This document shows, piece by piece, positions 25,482 to 35,047 of a DNA stretch of 64,000 nucleotides. Position 1 is the stretch's first letter; the number at the start of each line of letters is the position of its first letter. This DNA comes from Bordetella parapertussis (lineage in GTDB: Bacteria; Pseudomonadota; Gammaproteobacteria; Burkholderiales; Burkholderiaceae_C): NCBI GenBank assembly GCA_945878355.1, contig CAMCTC010000006.1, positions 1 to 64,000 of the forward strand, in the 5' to 3' direction. The notes under the pieces are model-generated. The model searched no databases. It had not been told where the DNA came from and saw only the letters and a program-made list of their open reading frames with translations. Made by a program: the position numbers and the translations under genes.

Positions 25482-28400
25482 TCAGGCCTCCCTGTCTTCG
25501 CCGCGCAGCAAGGCCAGCATGTCGGCCGCGCCCAGCAGCGCGCCGCCGCCGTCCTGGCCGGCCAGCACGCCCTCGGCCAACGCGCGCTTGCTGTGGTGCA
25601 GCTTGACGATGCGGTCTTCGATCGATCCTTGCGTGACCAGGCGGTAGACCGTGACCGGTCTTTGCTGGCCGATGCGGTGAGCGCGGGCGCTGGCCTGGTC
25701 TTCGGCGGCCGGGTTCCACCAGGGGTCGGCGATGATCACGTAGTCGGCCATCGTCAGGTTCAGGCCGAACCCGCCAGCCTTCAGGCTGATCAGGAAGAAA
25801 TCGCCCTGGCCGGCCTGGAAAGCCGCGACGCGCTGGGTGCGCTGCGCTGCCGGCGTGCTGCCGTCGAGGTACTGGTAGCGCAGGCCCGCGCTGTCCAGCC
25901 GTTCGCGCAGCAGCGCCAGGAAATCGGTGAACTGGCTGAACACCAGCGCTTTGTGGCGCCCGGCCACCAGCTCTTGTGCCAGGCGCTCGAACTCCTGCAC
26001 CTTGGCGCCGACCAGTCCGAGCTCGGGCGCAACCAGTCGCGGGTCGCAGGCGGCGCGGCGCAGCTTGGTCAGCGCGGCCAGCACGTGCATCTGGGCCTGG
26101 CCTTCGCCTGGGCCCGACCCCGCGTCAGCGGCCAGCACCTGGTTGACGCTCTCCTCGGCCTGCTGGCGCAGCGCCTCGAGCAGCGCGCGCTCGCGGCTGC
26201 CGGGCACCACCTCGTGGACGATCTCGGTGCGCGGCGGCAGGTCGTTGAGCACCTCGGTCTTGGTGCGGCGCAGCAGGAAAGGCGCGACCAGCCGGCGCAG
26301 GCGGCGCCCGGCTTGTGGGTCGCCGTCGCGCTCGATCGGCGACGCGAAGCGCTGGTTGAACTGCTCCATGCTGCCGAGCAGGCCGGGGTTTGCAAAACCC
26401 ATGATCGACCACAGCTCGCTCAAGCGGTTCTCGATCGGCGTGCCAGTCAGCGCGAGCTTGAAATCGGCTTGCAGCGCCAGTGCTGCGCGGGCGCGCCGGG
26501 TGGTGGCGTTCTTGATCGCCTGGGCTTCGTCGAGCACCGCGCTGTGCCAGGACCGGCTGGTCAGGATGTCGCCGTCGATCTGCAGCAGGCCGTAGCTGCA
26601 CACCAGCACCTGGCCCGGGCCGAGCGCGGCGACTTGTTTGCGGCGCGCGGCCTGGCGCGCGCTGTCGGGGGGCGCGCTGTCTGGGGGCGTGCTGTCTGGG
26701 CGCGTGCTGCTGGCATCGGCGGGCGTCGGCAGCTCGACAGCGTCGTCGTCGATCTCTGCCAGCGCCGCGGTGTCGCCGTACATCTCGACCTGCAGCCCGG
26801 GCGCAAACCGCAGCGCCTCGGCCAGCCAGTTGCCGCAGACCGAGGTCGGCGCGACCACCAGCGCCGGGCCGCCTGCCGCACGCGCGACCAGCAGTCCCAG
26901 GGTCTGCAGTGTCTTGCCCAGCCCCATGTCGTCGGCCAGCACCGCGCCAAATCCGCTGGCGGCCAGGCGCATCAGCCATTGCCAGCCGGTGGTCTGGTAG
27001 TCACGCAGCTCGGCCTGCAGACCGGCCGGCAGCACGAAGACCTGCGACTGCGCGGCGTCCCAGGCCTGGCTGCGCCGGCGCCAGGCGGTGTCGCCGCTGA
27101 GCATCGGCGCGTCGGTCTGCCCACCCCAGGCCAGCGCGGCGAGCGGCGACATGCGCTGGGTCTTGCCCTGGTTGTGCACCACCGATCGCAGATCGGCGAG
27201 TTGCTGGCGCAGGGTCTCGGTCAGCGCGAGGTAGCCGCCGTTGCCCAGCGCGACATAGCGGCTCTTGCCATGGCCCAGCAGCTCGAGCAGTTGGCGCAGG
27301 CGCAGCACCTCGCCGTCGTCGACCGTCAGCTCGCCGTCGACTTCGAGCCAGTCGCCCTTGCTCGCGACGCTGAGCTTGAGCTGGGACGCGGCCACGGTCT
27401 TGACCCGCAGCGACTTGCCCTTGGGCCATTCGCTGACGATGCCGGGTTCGAGCGAAGACAGCGCTTCGACCACCGCCAGCGCCTGGTCGGGTTCGTCCAG
27501 CGTCCAGGCATGGCCGTCGTCGGCCAGCCAATCGACCTTGTCGGTCAGTGCCTGTTGTTGGGCGCGCTCGGCCGCGAGGTCGCGCCGGGTCGACAGCGTC
27601 AAGCCTTGGTGGACGGTGGTCACGCGCTCGCGGCCCAGCCCCGGGCTCAGGCGTGGCCCGAAATCGCCAAAGGGCGCGGCCACCAGCCGCAGCGTCAGGC
27701 CGTCACTCTGGGGCGTGAGTTCGGCGCGCAGCGTCGCGCTGGCGGGGACTTCGTGGCCGGTGTCGGCGTCGCTGGCGAGCTGGAAATGGCTGGCCAGCAC
27801 GCGCAGCGCGGCGTCCATCTCGTCGCGCGCGGCCACCGGTACCTGCCAGCCCTGGCTGACCAGCTCGGCCACCCGCAGCTGCGCCGGTGTGATGCGCAGC
27901 AAGCGCGCACGATCGGCCCCATCGCGCAGCAGCAGCACGGTCGGCCCGCTGGGCTCGACCGTGCGGCGGTGGCCAAAGTCGAGCATCCAGCTGCGGTCGC
28001 CGAAGCTGTCGCCGTCGAGCTCATCGTCCTCGGGCAGATCGGTGTCTTCAGGGCGGATCGGGTCGACGACCCGGAACTGCAGGAACTCGCCTCGCGTCAG
28101 CACCTCGATCACCGGCAGGCCCTCGCTGACCTCGATCAGCTGCAGCGGCGCATCGGACCAGGCGACCGCTGGATGGCGCACCAGGGCCTGAACGGCTTGC
28201 ACCCGGTCGATCACCAGCTGGTTGCCGAAGGGCAGCTTCTTGACCGCACGCAGCACCGCCGCGTCGTGTGCGGGCAAGCCGACGCGCTTGGTCAGGCTGG
28301 CCAGCGAAGCCGGCTTGGGTTTGCCCAGACCGCGGGCACCGGCTTTTTGCTCGAGCGGCTCGATCTTGCGAACCCGGCCCTGTGCGTTGGTCTGCACCGT

Positions 28401-29813
28401 CCAGATCAGGCGATCGGCCACGGCACCGGCGGTTGCCGCACTGCCTGAGGCCCCGAGCGCGACGATCGCATCGAGCGCTTCGCGCCAGCGGTCGGCCGGC
28501 GCGCCGATCGGAAAGGGCTGGGCCGCATCGGCGGGTAGGGGCGTTTGGCCTAGCAGCAACGCGGTGCAGCGACGCGTCACCATCGCCAGCCAGGCTTGGC
28601 CGCAGGCCTCGAAGCGGCCGGCCAGCGCCTGGCCATGGGCCGTCAGCGCTGTTGCTTGCACCGGCTTGTGGCCCAGCCAAGCCGCCAGCAGCAGGTGGCT
28701 GAGCTGCTGCAGGCTGCCCGCGCTGCTGCCGCTCGGCGCGAGCATGAAGCTGCGCGGGCTGCGTGGCGCGTCGCCCAGGCGCTGGTCGATCGCCTCCTGC
28801 CAGATGCCCCAGAAGGTGTAGGGGTCGGCATCGCGTCGGCCGGCCTCGGCGGCGGCGAACTTGCGGGCCCGGGTCCACTTTGCCGGGTCGGACTGGGCGA
28901 TCAGCGCCAGCAGGTAGAGCCAGCTGCTGGCTTCGCCAAAAAGCTGCTTGCGCTTGCCCAGCAGCGCCGACTGTTCCTTCCAGGCCAGGTCGAAGGCCAG
29001 CGCGCCTTCGGCGTAGCGGCCGGCGGTGATCTCGTTGGCCGCGCGCAGCGCCTGGGCCTCGGGGTGGTCCAGCCCCAGCAGCACGCGGTGCGCTTCGTCG
29101 CCCTGGCCGCACAGCACCAGCCACTCGGCCAAGCGCAGGCGCGGCAGCTCCTGCAAGGCCTCCGGATTCGGCCGGCTCTGGGCCAGCAGCCATCGCCACA
29201 GCGGTTCTTGCACCGCCTCGGTGTCGCGGCCCGCGAGCGCTAGCAGATTGAGCAGCAGGTGGTAGCGCAGATCGGGGACGATGCCCTCCCACAGCGCTGC
29301 GTCGAAGGGACGCAGCAGCGCCACCCTCAGCGTGCTGACCTGGATCGGCGTGCCGCTGTTGCTCAGGTTGCACAGACGGTCGAATGCCGCTGGCGTGCCG
29401 CCGGCGTAGATCACCACCCGCAGCGCGCCGACCAGCGCGTCGTCGCCAAACAGCTCCAGGTGCCAGGTGTTGTCGAATCGAAACAGCCTGCGCCAGGCCG
29501 CCCACCATCGGGCTCGCTCTTCGGGTTGCTGGACCAGTGCGGTGAACCGGGCCCAGGACAGGCCGGGTTCGGCCCACCACTGGCCCTTGGGGTCGCGCAG
29601 CACCAGCCCGGTCTTGGCCAACTCGACCAGTTGCTTGCGCAACTCGACGCTGTGGAACCTGCCACCGCCGTAGGTCCGATGCTCGCCAAGCAGCTCGGCC
29701 AGGCGGTTGATGTTGATCGGCGCCTGCATGAAGCACAGCGCGTCGAAGACGGTCTGCAGGTCGGGCGCGAGCCGGCGACTGGTCGAGGGGATGGGCGGAG
29801 CGGGCGATGACAT
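25482..29813 (-). CDS. SNF2/Rad54-family DEAD/DEAH-box helicase-like ATPase
   Basis: The 1443-residue protein keeps the SWI2/SNF2 motor in its last ~500 residues: Walker [14 protein letters not shown], motif Ia [14 protein letters not shown] box [10 protein letters not shown], motif [21 protein letters not shown], then [22 protein letters not shown], and motif [20 protein letters not shown]. The ~900 N-terminal residues show no motif I recognise. Such proteins move along DNA and remodel protein-DNA or RNA polymerase complexes; a stress or repair role is a guess. The start MSSPAPPIP is chosen because MSS-type starts fit; an in-frame Met seven codons upstream is possible. A Pro/Asp/Ser-rich tandem insert lies between motifs Ia and II. 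Confidence 0.9.
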   Translation of the reverse strand: MSSPAPPIPSTSRRLAPDLQTVFDALCFMQAPININRLAELLGEHRTYGGGRFHSVELRKQLVELAKTGLVLRDPKGQWWAEPGLSWARFTALVQQPEERARWWAAWRRLFRFDNTWHLELFGDDALVGALRVVIYAGGTPAAFDRLCNLSNSGTPIQVSTLRVALLRPFDAALWEGIVPDLRYHLLLNLLALAGRDTEAVQEPLWRWLLAQSRPNPEALQELPRLRLAEWLVLCGQGDEAHRVLLGLDHPEAQALRAANEITAGRYAEGALAFDLAWKEQSALLGKRKQLFGEASSWLYLLALIAQSDPAKWTRARKFAAAEAGRRDADPYTFWGIWQEAIDQRLGDAPRSPRSFMLAPSGSSAGSLQQLSHLLLAAWLGHKPVQATALTAHGQALAGRFEACGQAWLAMVTRRCTALLLGQTPLPADAAQPFPIGAPADRWREALDAIVALGASGSAATAGAVADRLIWTVQTNAQGRVRKIEPLEQKAGARGLGKPKPASLASLTKRVGLPAHDAAVLRAVKKLPFGNQLVIDRVQAVQALVRHPAVAWSDAPLQLIEVSEGLPVIEVLTRGEFLQFRVVDPIRPEDTDLPEDDELDGDSFGDRSWMLDFGHRRTVEPSGPTVLLLRDGADRARLLRITPAQLRVAELVSQGWQVPVAARDEMDAALRVLASHFQLASDADTGHEVPASATLRAELTPQSDGLTLRLVAAPFGDFGPRLSPGLGRERVTTVHQGLTLSTRRDLAAERAQQQALTDKVDWLADDGHAWTLDEPDQALAVVEALSSLEPGIVSEWPKGKSLRVKTVAASQLKLSVASKGDWLEVDGELTVDDGEVLRLRQLLELLGHGKSRYVALGNGGYLALTETLRQQLADLRSVVHNQGKTQRMSPLAALAWGGQTDAPMLSGDTAWRRRSQAWDAAQSQVFVLPAGLQAELRDYQTTGWQWLMRLAASGFGAVLADDMGLGKTLQTLGLLVARAAGGPALVVAPTSVCGNWLAEALRFAPGLQVEMYGDTAALAEIDDDAVELPTPADASSTRPDSTPPDSAPPDSARQAARRKQVAALGPGQVLVCSYGLLQIDGDILTSRSWHSAVLDEAQAIKNATTRRARAALALQADFKLALTGTPIENRLSELWSIMGFANPGLLGSMEQFNQRFASPIERDGDPQAGRRLRRLVAPFLLRRTKTEVLNDLPPRTEIVHEVVPGSRERALLEALRQQAEESVNQVLAADAGSGPGEGQAQMHVLAALTKLRRAACDPRLVAPELGLVGAKVQEFERLAQELVAGRHKALVFSQFTDFLALLRERLDSAGLRYQYLDGSTPAAQRTQRVAAFQAGQGDFFLISLKAGGFGLNLTMADYVIIADPWWNPAAEDQASARAHRIGQQRPVTVYRLVTQGSIEDRIVKLHHSKRALAEGVLAGQDGGGALLGAADMLALLRGEDREA
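26657..26701. repeat. Three 15-base tandem repeats inside the helicase gene
   Basis: The units are GCGCGCTGTCGGGGG, GCGCGCTGTCTGGGG and GCGTGCTGTCTGGGC, end to end and in frame. On the coding strand they give repeated Pro-Pro-Asp-Ser-Ala/Thr, an extended linker between motor motifs Ia and II. Copy number could vary by slippage without breaking the frame. Confidence 0.8.
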
Positions 29814-30000
29814 GGCAGACCGGGTTCTGAGCAATCGGGCTCACAAGTGTAGAAGCGGCATGGGCGGCCCTGCCGCAGCGCGAGCAGCCACGCCGGGCCA
29901 CCCGCGACGCGGTCCGCGCCGGATGGCGCGACAATCCGGGCCAAAATCTGACAGGCCGCTGCGAGCGGCGACCCCGGCGACGACTCGAGAGAAGAACCCT

Positions 30001-31425
30001 ATGACCGCACGCACCCTCTACGACAAGCTCTGGGACGACCATGTCGTCCACACCGAGGACGATGGCACTGCCACGCTCTACATCGACCGCCACCTGGTGC
30101 ACGAGGTGACCAGCCCGCAGGCCTACGAGGGTTTGCGTCTGGCCGGGCGCAAGGTCTGGCGCGTCAGCTCCATCGTTGCCACCGCTGACCACAACACCCC
30201 GACCACCGACTGGGCGCTGGGTTACGACGGCATCAAGGACCCGATCAGCAAGCTGCAGATCACCACGCTGGACGCCAACATCGCGGCTTTTGGCGCGGCA
30301 GCCTACTTTCCGTTTCTCGACCGGCGCCAAGGCATCGTCCATGTGATCGGGCCTGAGCAGGGCGCGACGCTGCCGGGCATGACGGTGGTCTGCGGCGACA
30401 GCCACACCAGCACGCACGGCGCTTTTGGCGCACTGGCCCATGGCATCGGCACCAGCGAGGTCGAGCATGTGATGGCCACCCAGACGCTGCTGGCCAAGAA
30501 GGCGAAAAACCTGCTGGTCAAGGTCGACGGCGTGTTGACCCGGGGCGTGAGCGCCAAGGACATCGTGCTGGCGATCATCGGCAAGATTGGCACCGCAGGT
30601 GGCACCGGTTACACGATCGAGTTCGGCGGCTCGGCGATCCGTGCGCTGAGCATGGAAGGCCGGATGACGGTGTGCAACATGGCGATCGAGGCCGGCGCCC
30701 GGGCCGGGCTGGTGGCTGTTGATGAGACCACGATCAGCTATGTCAAGGGCCGGCCGTTCGCGCCCAAGGGCGTCGAGTTCGAGCATGCCGCAGCGCTGTG
30801 GCGTGGCCTGCGCAGCGACGAAGGCGCGCATTTCGATCTGGTGGTCGAGGTCGACGCGACCCAGCTCAAGCCCCAGGTCACCTGGGGCACCAGCCCCGAG
30901 ATGGTGCTGGCCATCGACGAGCGCGTGCCAGACCCCGACAAGGAGCGCGACGACACCAAGCGTGACGCGATCGAGCGCGCGCTGGTCTACATGGGCCTGG
31001 AGCCCAACAAGGCCGTCGCCGACATCCGCATCGACAAGGTCTTCATCGGCTCGTGCACCAACAGCCGGATCGAGGACATGCGCGAGGCTGCGGCGGTGGT
31101 CCGCCGTATCGGCGGTCGGGTCGCGAGCAGCGTCAAGCTTGCGATGGTGGTGCCAGGGTCGGGATTGGTCAAAGTGCAGGCCGAGGCCGAAGGGCTGCAC
31201 GAGATCTTCAAGGCTGCCGGTTTCGAGTGGCGCGAGCCAGGCTGCAGCATGTGTCTGGCGATGAACGCCGACCGTCTCGAGCCCGGCGAGCGTTGCGCAT
31301 CGACCAGCAACCGCAACTTCGAAGGCCGCCAGGGCGCGGGGGGCCGAACCCACCTGGTCAGCCCGGCGATGGCCGCCGCCGCCGCTTTGGCAGGCCATTT
31401 CGTCGACGTCCGCCGAATCGCCTGA
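30001..31425 (+). CDS. leuC: 3-isopropylmalate dehydratase large subunit
   Basis: The 474-residue aconitase-family enzyme isomerises 2-isopropylmalate to 3-isopropylmalate in leucine biosynthesis with LeuD. The 4Fe-4S ligands are visible in [14 protein letters not shown] and [30 protein letters not shown] and DWALGYDG are further signatures. The start [16 protein letters not shown] matches the family exactly, with an AGAGAAG-type ribosome site. It is divergent from the helicase gene across 187 bases, which must hold the leu promoter. The order leuC-entericidin-leuD-leuB follows. Confidence 0.97.
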   Translation: MTARTLYDKLWDDHVVHTEDDGTATLYIDRHLVHEVTSPQAYEGLRLAGRKVWRVSSIVATADHNTPTTDWALGYDGIKDPISKLQITTLDANIAAFGAAAYFPFLDRRQGIVHVIGPEQGATLPGMTVVCGDSHTSTHGAFGALAHGIGTSEVEHVMATQTLLAKKAKNLLVKVDGVLTRGVSAKDIVLAIIGKIGTAGGTGYTIEFGGSAIRALSMEGRMTVCNMAIEAGARAGLVAVDETTISYVKGRPFAPKGVEFEHAAALWRGLRSDEGAHFDLVVEVDATQLKPQVTWGTSPEMVLAIDERVPDPDKERDDTKRDAIERALVYMGLEPNKAVADIRIDKVFIGSCTNSRIEDMREAAAVVRRIGGRVASSVKLAMVVPGSGLVKVQAEAEGLHEIFKAAGFEWREPGCSMCLAMNADRLEPGERCASTSNRNFEGRQGAGGRTHLVSPAMAAAAALAGHFVDVRRIA

Positions 31426-31452
31426 GAGATGAACCACATGAGGGTGACCCAT

Positions 31453-31584
31453 ATGACACGCTTGACCTTTATTTTCGCCGTTGTGATCGCCAGCCTGGGC
31501 CTGTCGGCCTGCAACACCCTCAAGGGCGTGGGGCAGGACATGCAGAAGGCCGGGCAGTCGATCGAGAACGCCACCAAGAAGTGA
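31453..31584 (+). CDS. Entericidin A/B-family small lipoprotein
   Basis: A 43-residue reading frame encodes a lipoprotein: the hydrophobic signal LTFIFAVVIASLGLSAC ends in the lipobox LSAC (Cys20), followed by NTLKGVGQDMQKAGQ and a Lys-rich end. This matches entericidins (compare the EcnB core ACNTTRGVGEDI), membrane toxin/antidote-like peptides linked to stationary-phase lysis in E. coli. AGGG lies eight bases before the ATG; in-frame ATGs at 31429 and 31438 would add residues before the signal. It lies between leuC and leuD on the same strand, so it should share the leucine transcript. Its function here is not established. Confidence 0.82.
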   Translation: MTRLTFIFAVVIASLGLSACNTLKGVGQDMQKAGQSIENATKK

Positions 31585-31628
31585 AACCGCTGGCGTGGCA
31601 CCCACGGGTGACCGCGCAGGAGCCATGA

Positions 31629-32297
31629 ATGCAAGCCTTTACCGTACACAAGGGCCTGGTCGCGCCGATGGACCGTGCCAACGTCGACACCGACGCGATC
31701 ATCCCCAAGCAGTTCCTGAAGTCGATCCAGCGCTCGGGTTTCGGCCCCAACCTGTTCGATGAATGGCGCTATCTCGACAAGGGCGAGCCGGGCCAACCTG
31801 AGGTGGTGCGCCGGCCCAACCCGGACTTCGTGTTGAACCAGCCGCGTTACCTGGCAGGGCCCAACGGTAGCCCGGGCGCCTCGATACTGCTCGCGCGCAA
31901 AAACTTTGGCTGCGGCTCCAGCCGCGAGCACGCACCCTGGGCGCTCGAGCAATATGGTTTTCGGGCGCTGATCGCACCTAGCTATGCCGACATCTTCTTC
32001 AACAACTGCTTCAAGAACGGCATCCTGCCGATCGTGCTGCCCGAGTCGGTGGTGTCGCAGTTGTTCGACGAGGTTTTCGGCTTTGTCGGCTACCAGCTCA
32101 CCATCGACCTGCCGCGCCAAGTGGTCGTCAAGCCCGACGGCAGCGAGATCGCTTTCGAGGTCCAGGACTTTCGCAAGTACTGCCTGGTCAACGGTTTCGA
32201 CGACATCGGCTTGACGCTGCGACACGCCGACAAGATCAAGGCTTTCGAGGCCGAGCGACTGGTCAGGATGCCCTGGCTCGACCAGCGCGTGCTCTGA
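31629..32297 (+). CDS. leuD: 3-isopropylmalate dehydratase small subunit
   Basis: The 222-residue swivel-domain subunit partners LeuC. Diagnostic segments are [18 protein letters not shown] near the start, [16 protein letters not shown] at about residue 95, and [11 protein letters not shown]. Length is slightly over the usual ~215. It starts 44 bases after the entericidin-like gene and is 27 bases before leuB. Confidence 0.96.
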   Translation: MQAFTVHKGLVAPMDRANVDTDAIIPKQFLKSIQRSGFGPNLFDEWRYLDKGEPGQPEVVRRPNPDFVLNQPRYLAGPNGSPGASILLARKNFGCGSSREHAPWALEQYGFRALIAPSYADIFFNNCFKNGILPIVLPESVVSQLFDEVFGFVGYQLTIDLPRQVVVKPDGSEIAFEVQDFRKYCLVNGFDDIGLTLRHADKIKAFEAERLVRMPWLDQRVL

Positions 32298-32324
32298 ATC
32301 AACCCCATTCAAGGATCGACTGAC

Positions 32325-33434
32325 ATGAAGATTGCCATCCTGCCCGGCGACGGCATCGGAACCGAGATCGTCGCCGAGGCCGTCAAGGTGCTGGCAGTGC
32401 TGGACCTGGGCTTCGAGACCGAAACCGCACTGGTCGGCGGCGCGGCCTTCGAGGCCCACGGCCATCCCTTGCCCGACTCGACGCTGAACCTGGCCAAGGC
32501 CGCCGACGCGGTGCTGTTCGGTGCTGTCGGCGACTGGAAGTACGACAAGCTCGACCGCCCGCTGAGGCCCGAGCAGGCCATCCTGGGCTTGCGCAAGCAC
32601 CTAGGCCTGTTCGCCAATTTCCGCCCCGCGATCTGCTACCCGCAGCTGACCCAGGCCTCGTCGCTCAAGCCCGAACTGGTGGCCGGTCTGGACATCCTGA
32701 TCATCCGCGAGCTGACCGGCGACATCTACTTCGGCCAGCCGCGTGGGCGACGCGTCGCGATCGATGGTCATTTCCCCGGTGCCGAGGAAGCTTTCGACAC
32801 GATGCGCTACAGCCGGCCTGAGATCGAGCGCATTGCCCATGTTGCTTTCCAGGCCGCACGCCGTCGCGCTGGCGGTGTTGGCGGCAAGGTCACCTCGGTC
32901 GACAAGGCGAATGTGCTCGAGACCTTCCAGTTCTGGAAGGACGTGGTCACCGAGGTCCATGCCCAGTACCCTGACGTCGCGCTCGACCATATGTACGTCG
33001 ACAACGCCGCGATGCAGTTGGTCAAGGCGCCCAAAGCTTTCGACGTGGTGGTCACAGGCAATATGTTCGGCGACATCTTGTCGGACGCCGCAGCGATGCT
33101 GACCGGCTCGATCGGCATGCTGCCTTCGGCGTCGCTGGACAGGAACAACAAGGGCTTGTACGAGCCCAGCCACGGCAGCGCGCCCGACATCGCTGGCAAG
33201 GGCGTGGCCAACCCGCTCGCTACAATCCTCTCCGTTGCCATGATGCTCCGCTACACCTTGAACCAGACCGAAGCCGCCGACCGAATCGAATCCGCGGTCA
33301 GCGCGGTGCTGTCCGCGGGCTTGCGAACCGGTGACATCTGGTCCGAAGGCACGCAGCGGGTGGGCACACGCGAGATGGGCGATGCGGTCGTCGCCGTGCT
33401 GTCGGGCAAAACCACGTCGATTACCAAGAGCTAG
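32325..33434 (+). CDS. leuB: 3-isopropylmalate dehydrogenase
   Basis: The 369-residue NAD-dependent decarboxylating dehydrogenase produces 2-oxoisocaproate, the direct precursor of leucine. It opens [16 protein letters not shown]. Substrate-binding arginines are seen in [15 protein letters not shown] and [16 protein letters not shown], the metal/NAD site in [17 protein letters not shown], and the adenine loop in [18 protein letters not shown]. It is the last leu gene and is followed after 90 bases by asd. Confidence 0.97.
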   Translation: MKIAILPGDGIGTEIVAEAVKVLAVLDLGFETETALVGGAAFEAHGHPLPDSTLNLAKAADAVLFGAVGDWKYDKLDRPLRPEQAILGLRKHLGLFANFRPAICYPQLTQASSLKPELVAGLDILIIRELTGDIYFGQPRGRRVAIDGHFPGAEEAFDTMRYSRPEIERIAHVAFQAARRRAGGVGGKVTSVDKANVLETFQFWKDVVTEVHAQYPDVALDHMYVDNAAMQLVKAPKAFDVVVTGNMFGDILSDAAAMLTGSIGMLPSASLDRNNKGLYEPSHGSAPDIAGKGVANPLATILSVAMMLRYTLNQTEAADRIESAVSAVLSAGLRTGDIWSEGTQRVGTREMGDAVVAVLSGKTTSITKS

Positions 33435-33524
33435 TCAGCTCCGGACCGTCTCGCCCCACTGGACCCCGGCGAAACGAGCCGGGCAGGCTGGGGTCCCGAG
33501 ATGAAGAAACCAAGGTGAACTGAC

Positions 33525-34694
33525 ATGGCAATCGCCAAGAACCCTCTCGTCGGCCTGGTTGGCTGGCGCGGCATGGTCGGCTCGGTGCTGATCGATCGGA
33601 TGCAGGCTGAATCGGACTTCGCGCTGATCGAGCCGCTGTTCTTCTCGACCAGCAACGCCGGCGGTGTAGCGCCTGGCCAGGCCAAGAATGAGACCCTGCT
33701 GCAGGACGCGTTCGATATCACCGCGCTCAAGCGCTGCGACATCATCCTCACTGCCCAGGGCGGTGACTACACCAGCGAGGTCTTCCCCAAACTGCGCGCG
33801 GCGGGCTGGACCGGTCACTGGATCGACGCGGCGTCGACACTGCGCATGGCCGACGACGCGGTGATCGTGCTCGACCCTGTGAATCTGCCGGTGATCCAGG
33901 CCTCTTTGGCCCGGGGCGGGCGCAACTGGATCGGCGGCAATTGCACCGTCAGCTGCATGCTGATGGGCGTGGGCGCGCTCTACAAGGCGGGCCTGGTCGA
34001 GTGGATGAGCACCCAGACCTATCAAGCGGCCTCTGGCGGCGGCGCCCAGCACATGCGCGAACTGCTGACGCAGTACGGCACGCTCAACGCCGCAGTGCGC
34101 GAGTTGCTGGACGACCCCATGAGCGCAATCCTCGAGATCGACCGCCGGGTGATCGCCACCCAACGCGCAATGTCGGCGGCCGAGACCGCCAACTTCGGCG
34201 TGCCGCTGGGCGGCTCGCTGATTCCTTGGATCGACAAGGACTTAGGCGTTGGCAAGAGCCGGGACGAGCCCGGCTGGGGCCTGTCCAAGGAAGAGTGGAA
34301 GGGCATGGCCGAGACCAACAAGATCCTCGGGCAAGGTGAGGGCTTCGGCTCAGCGGCCGTGCCAGTGGACGGTTTCTGCGTGCGGGTCGGTGCGATGCGC
34401 TGCCACAGCCAGGCCTTGACCTTCAAGCTCAAGCGCGACGTGCCGCTGGCCGATATCGAAGCCATGATTGCTGCCGACAACGCCTGGGTCAAGCTGGTGC
34501 CCAACAACCGTGAAGACACTTTGCGTGACCTGACGCCAGTGGCCGTGACCGGCACGATGACGATCCCGGTCGGCCGCGTTCGCAAGCTGGCCATGGGCCC
34601 TGAATATGTGGGCGCGTTCACGATCGGTGACCAGTTGCTGTGGGGCGCAGCCGAGCCGCTGCGCCGCATGCTGCGAATCCTGATCGAAGCCTGA
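33525..34694 (+). CDS. asd: Aspartate-semialdehyde dehydrogenase
   Basis: The 389-residue enzyme reduces aspartyl phosphate to aspartate semialdehyde with NADPH, feeding lysine/diaminopimelate, threonine and methionine synthesis. The N-terminal Rossmann loop is [14 protein letters not shown], and the catalytic Cys is residue 140 in [28 protein letters not shown] contains the substrate-binding His. It belongs to the gamma/beta-proteobacterial Asd subtype. It stands between leuB and fimV, the usual betaproteobacterial order. Confidence 0.96.
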   Translation: MAIAKNPLVGLVGWRGMVGSVLIDRMQAESDFALIEPLFFSTSNAGGVAPGQAKNETLLQDAFDITALKRCDIILTAQGGDYTSEVFPKLRAAGWTGHWIDAASTLRMADDAVIVLDPVNLPVIQASLARGGRNWIGGNCTVSCMLMGVGALYKAGLVEWMSTQTYQAASGGGAQHMRELLTQYGTLNAAVRELLDDPMSAILEIDRRVIATQRAMSAAETANFGVPLGGSLIPWIDKDLGVGKSRDEPGWGLSKEEWKGMAETNKILGQGEGFGSAAVPVDGFCVRVGAMRCHSQALTFKLKRDVPLADIEAMIAADNAWVKLVPNNREDTLRDLTPVAVTGTMTIPVGRVRKLAMGPEYVGAFTIGDQLLWGAAEPLRRMLRILIEA

Positions 34695-35047
34695 GACCGG
34701 GTGACGGCCAGCCTGTGCTGGTCTGAGACCTGGACTGTCGCAGCACTTCGTGGGCGCTGACCCGACTGGCCTGTGCGCTCTTGGCCTGCGCCTGCCGTCA
34801 GGGCTTGGCGCCGGTGGGTCGGTGTCGCCATGGCAACATCGGGTCGTGGCTTTCGTCTGCAATAGCGTGCAAACGTTGGGCGTGGCGGGTCTTGAAGATG
34901 TGTTTGCAGGCATTTTTCATTCGGTGCGGCTGGGTTTAGGGGGATCATCTTGAGCTTGTCGTGCCTTGCTTGTCCTGGTGCCCTAGTGGGGTCTGGCCAG
35001 TCACCCTGGCAACCGGCCTGTCAAGGGCGTGCTGTTGTGGAGTTACT
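34695..35047. other. 353-base gap between asd and fimV, no gene seen
   Basis: No convincing coding sequence is present. A hairpin GGCCAGC-CTGT-GCTGGTC lies just after the asd stop but lacks a T-tract. A weak promoter-like pair, TTGAAG and TTTCAT with a 17-base spacer, begins near 34890 and could drive fimV. The last bases hold the GGAG ribosome site of fimV. Confidence 0.4.

Noticed and set aside
29814..30000. Leucine attenuator before leuC
   Set aside because: No short leader with a run of leucine codons and no terminator hairpin with a T-tract could be seen.
28048..31626. A 1192-codon open frame on the minus strand across the helicase start and leuC
   Set aside because: It runs antisense to leuC and in the wrong frame of the helicase gene, crosses the divergent promoter region, and has no domain features.
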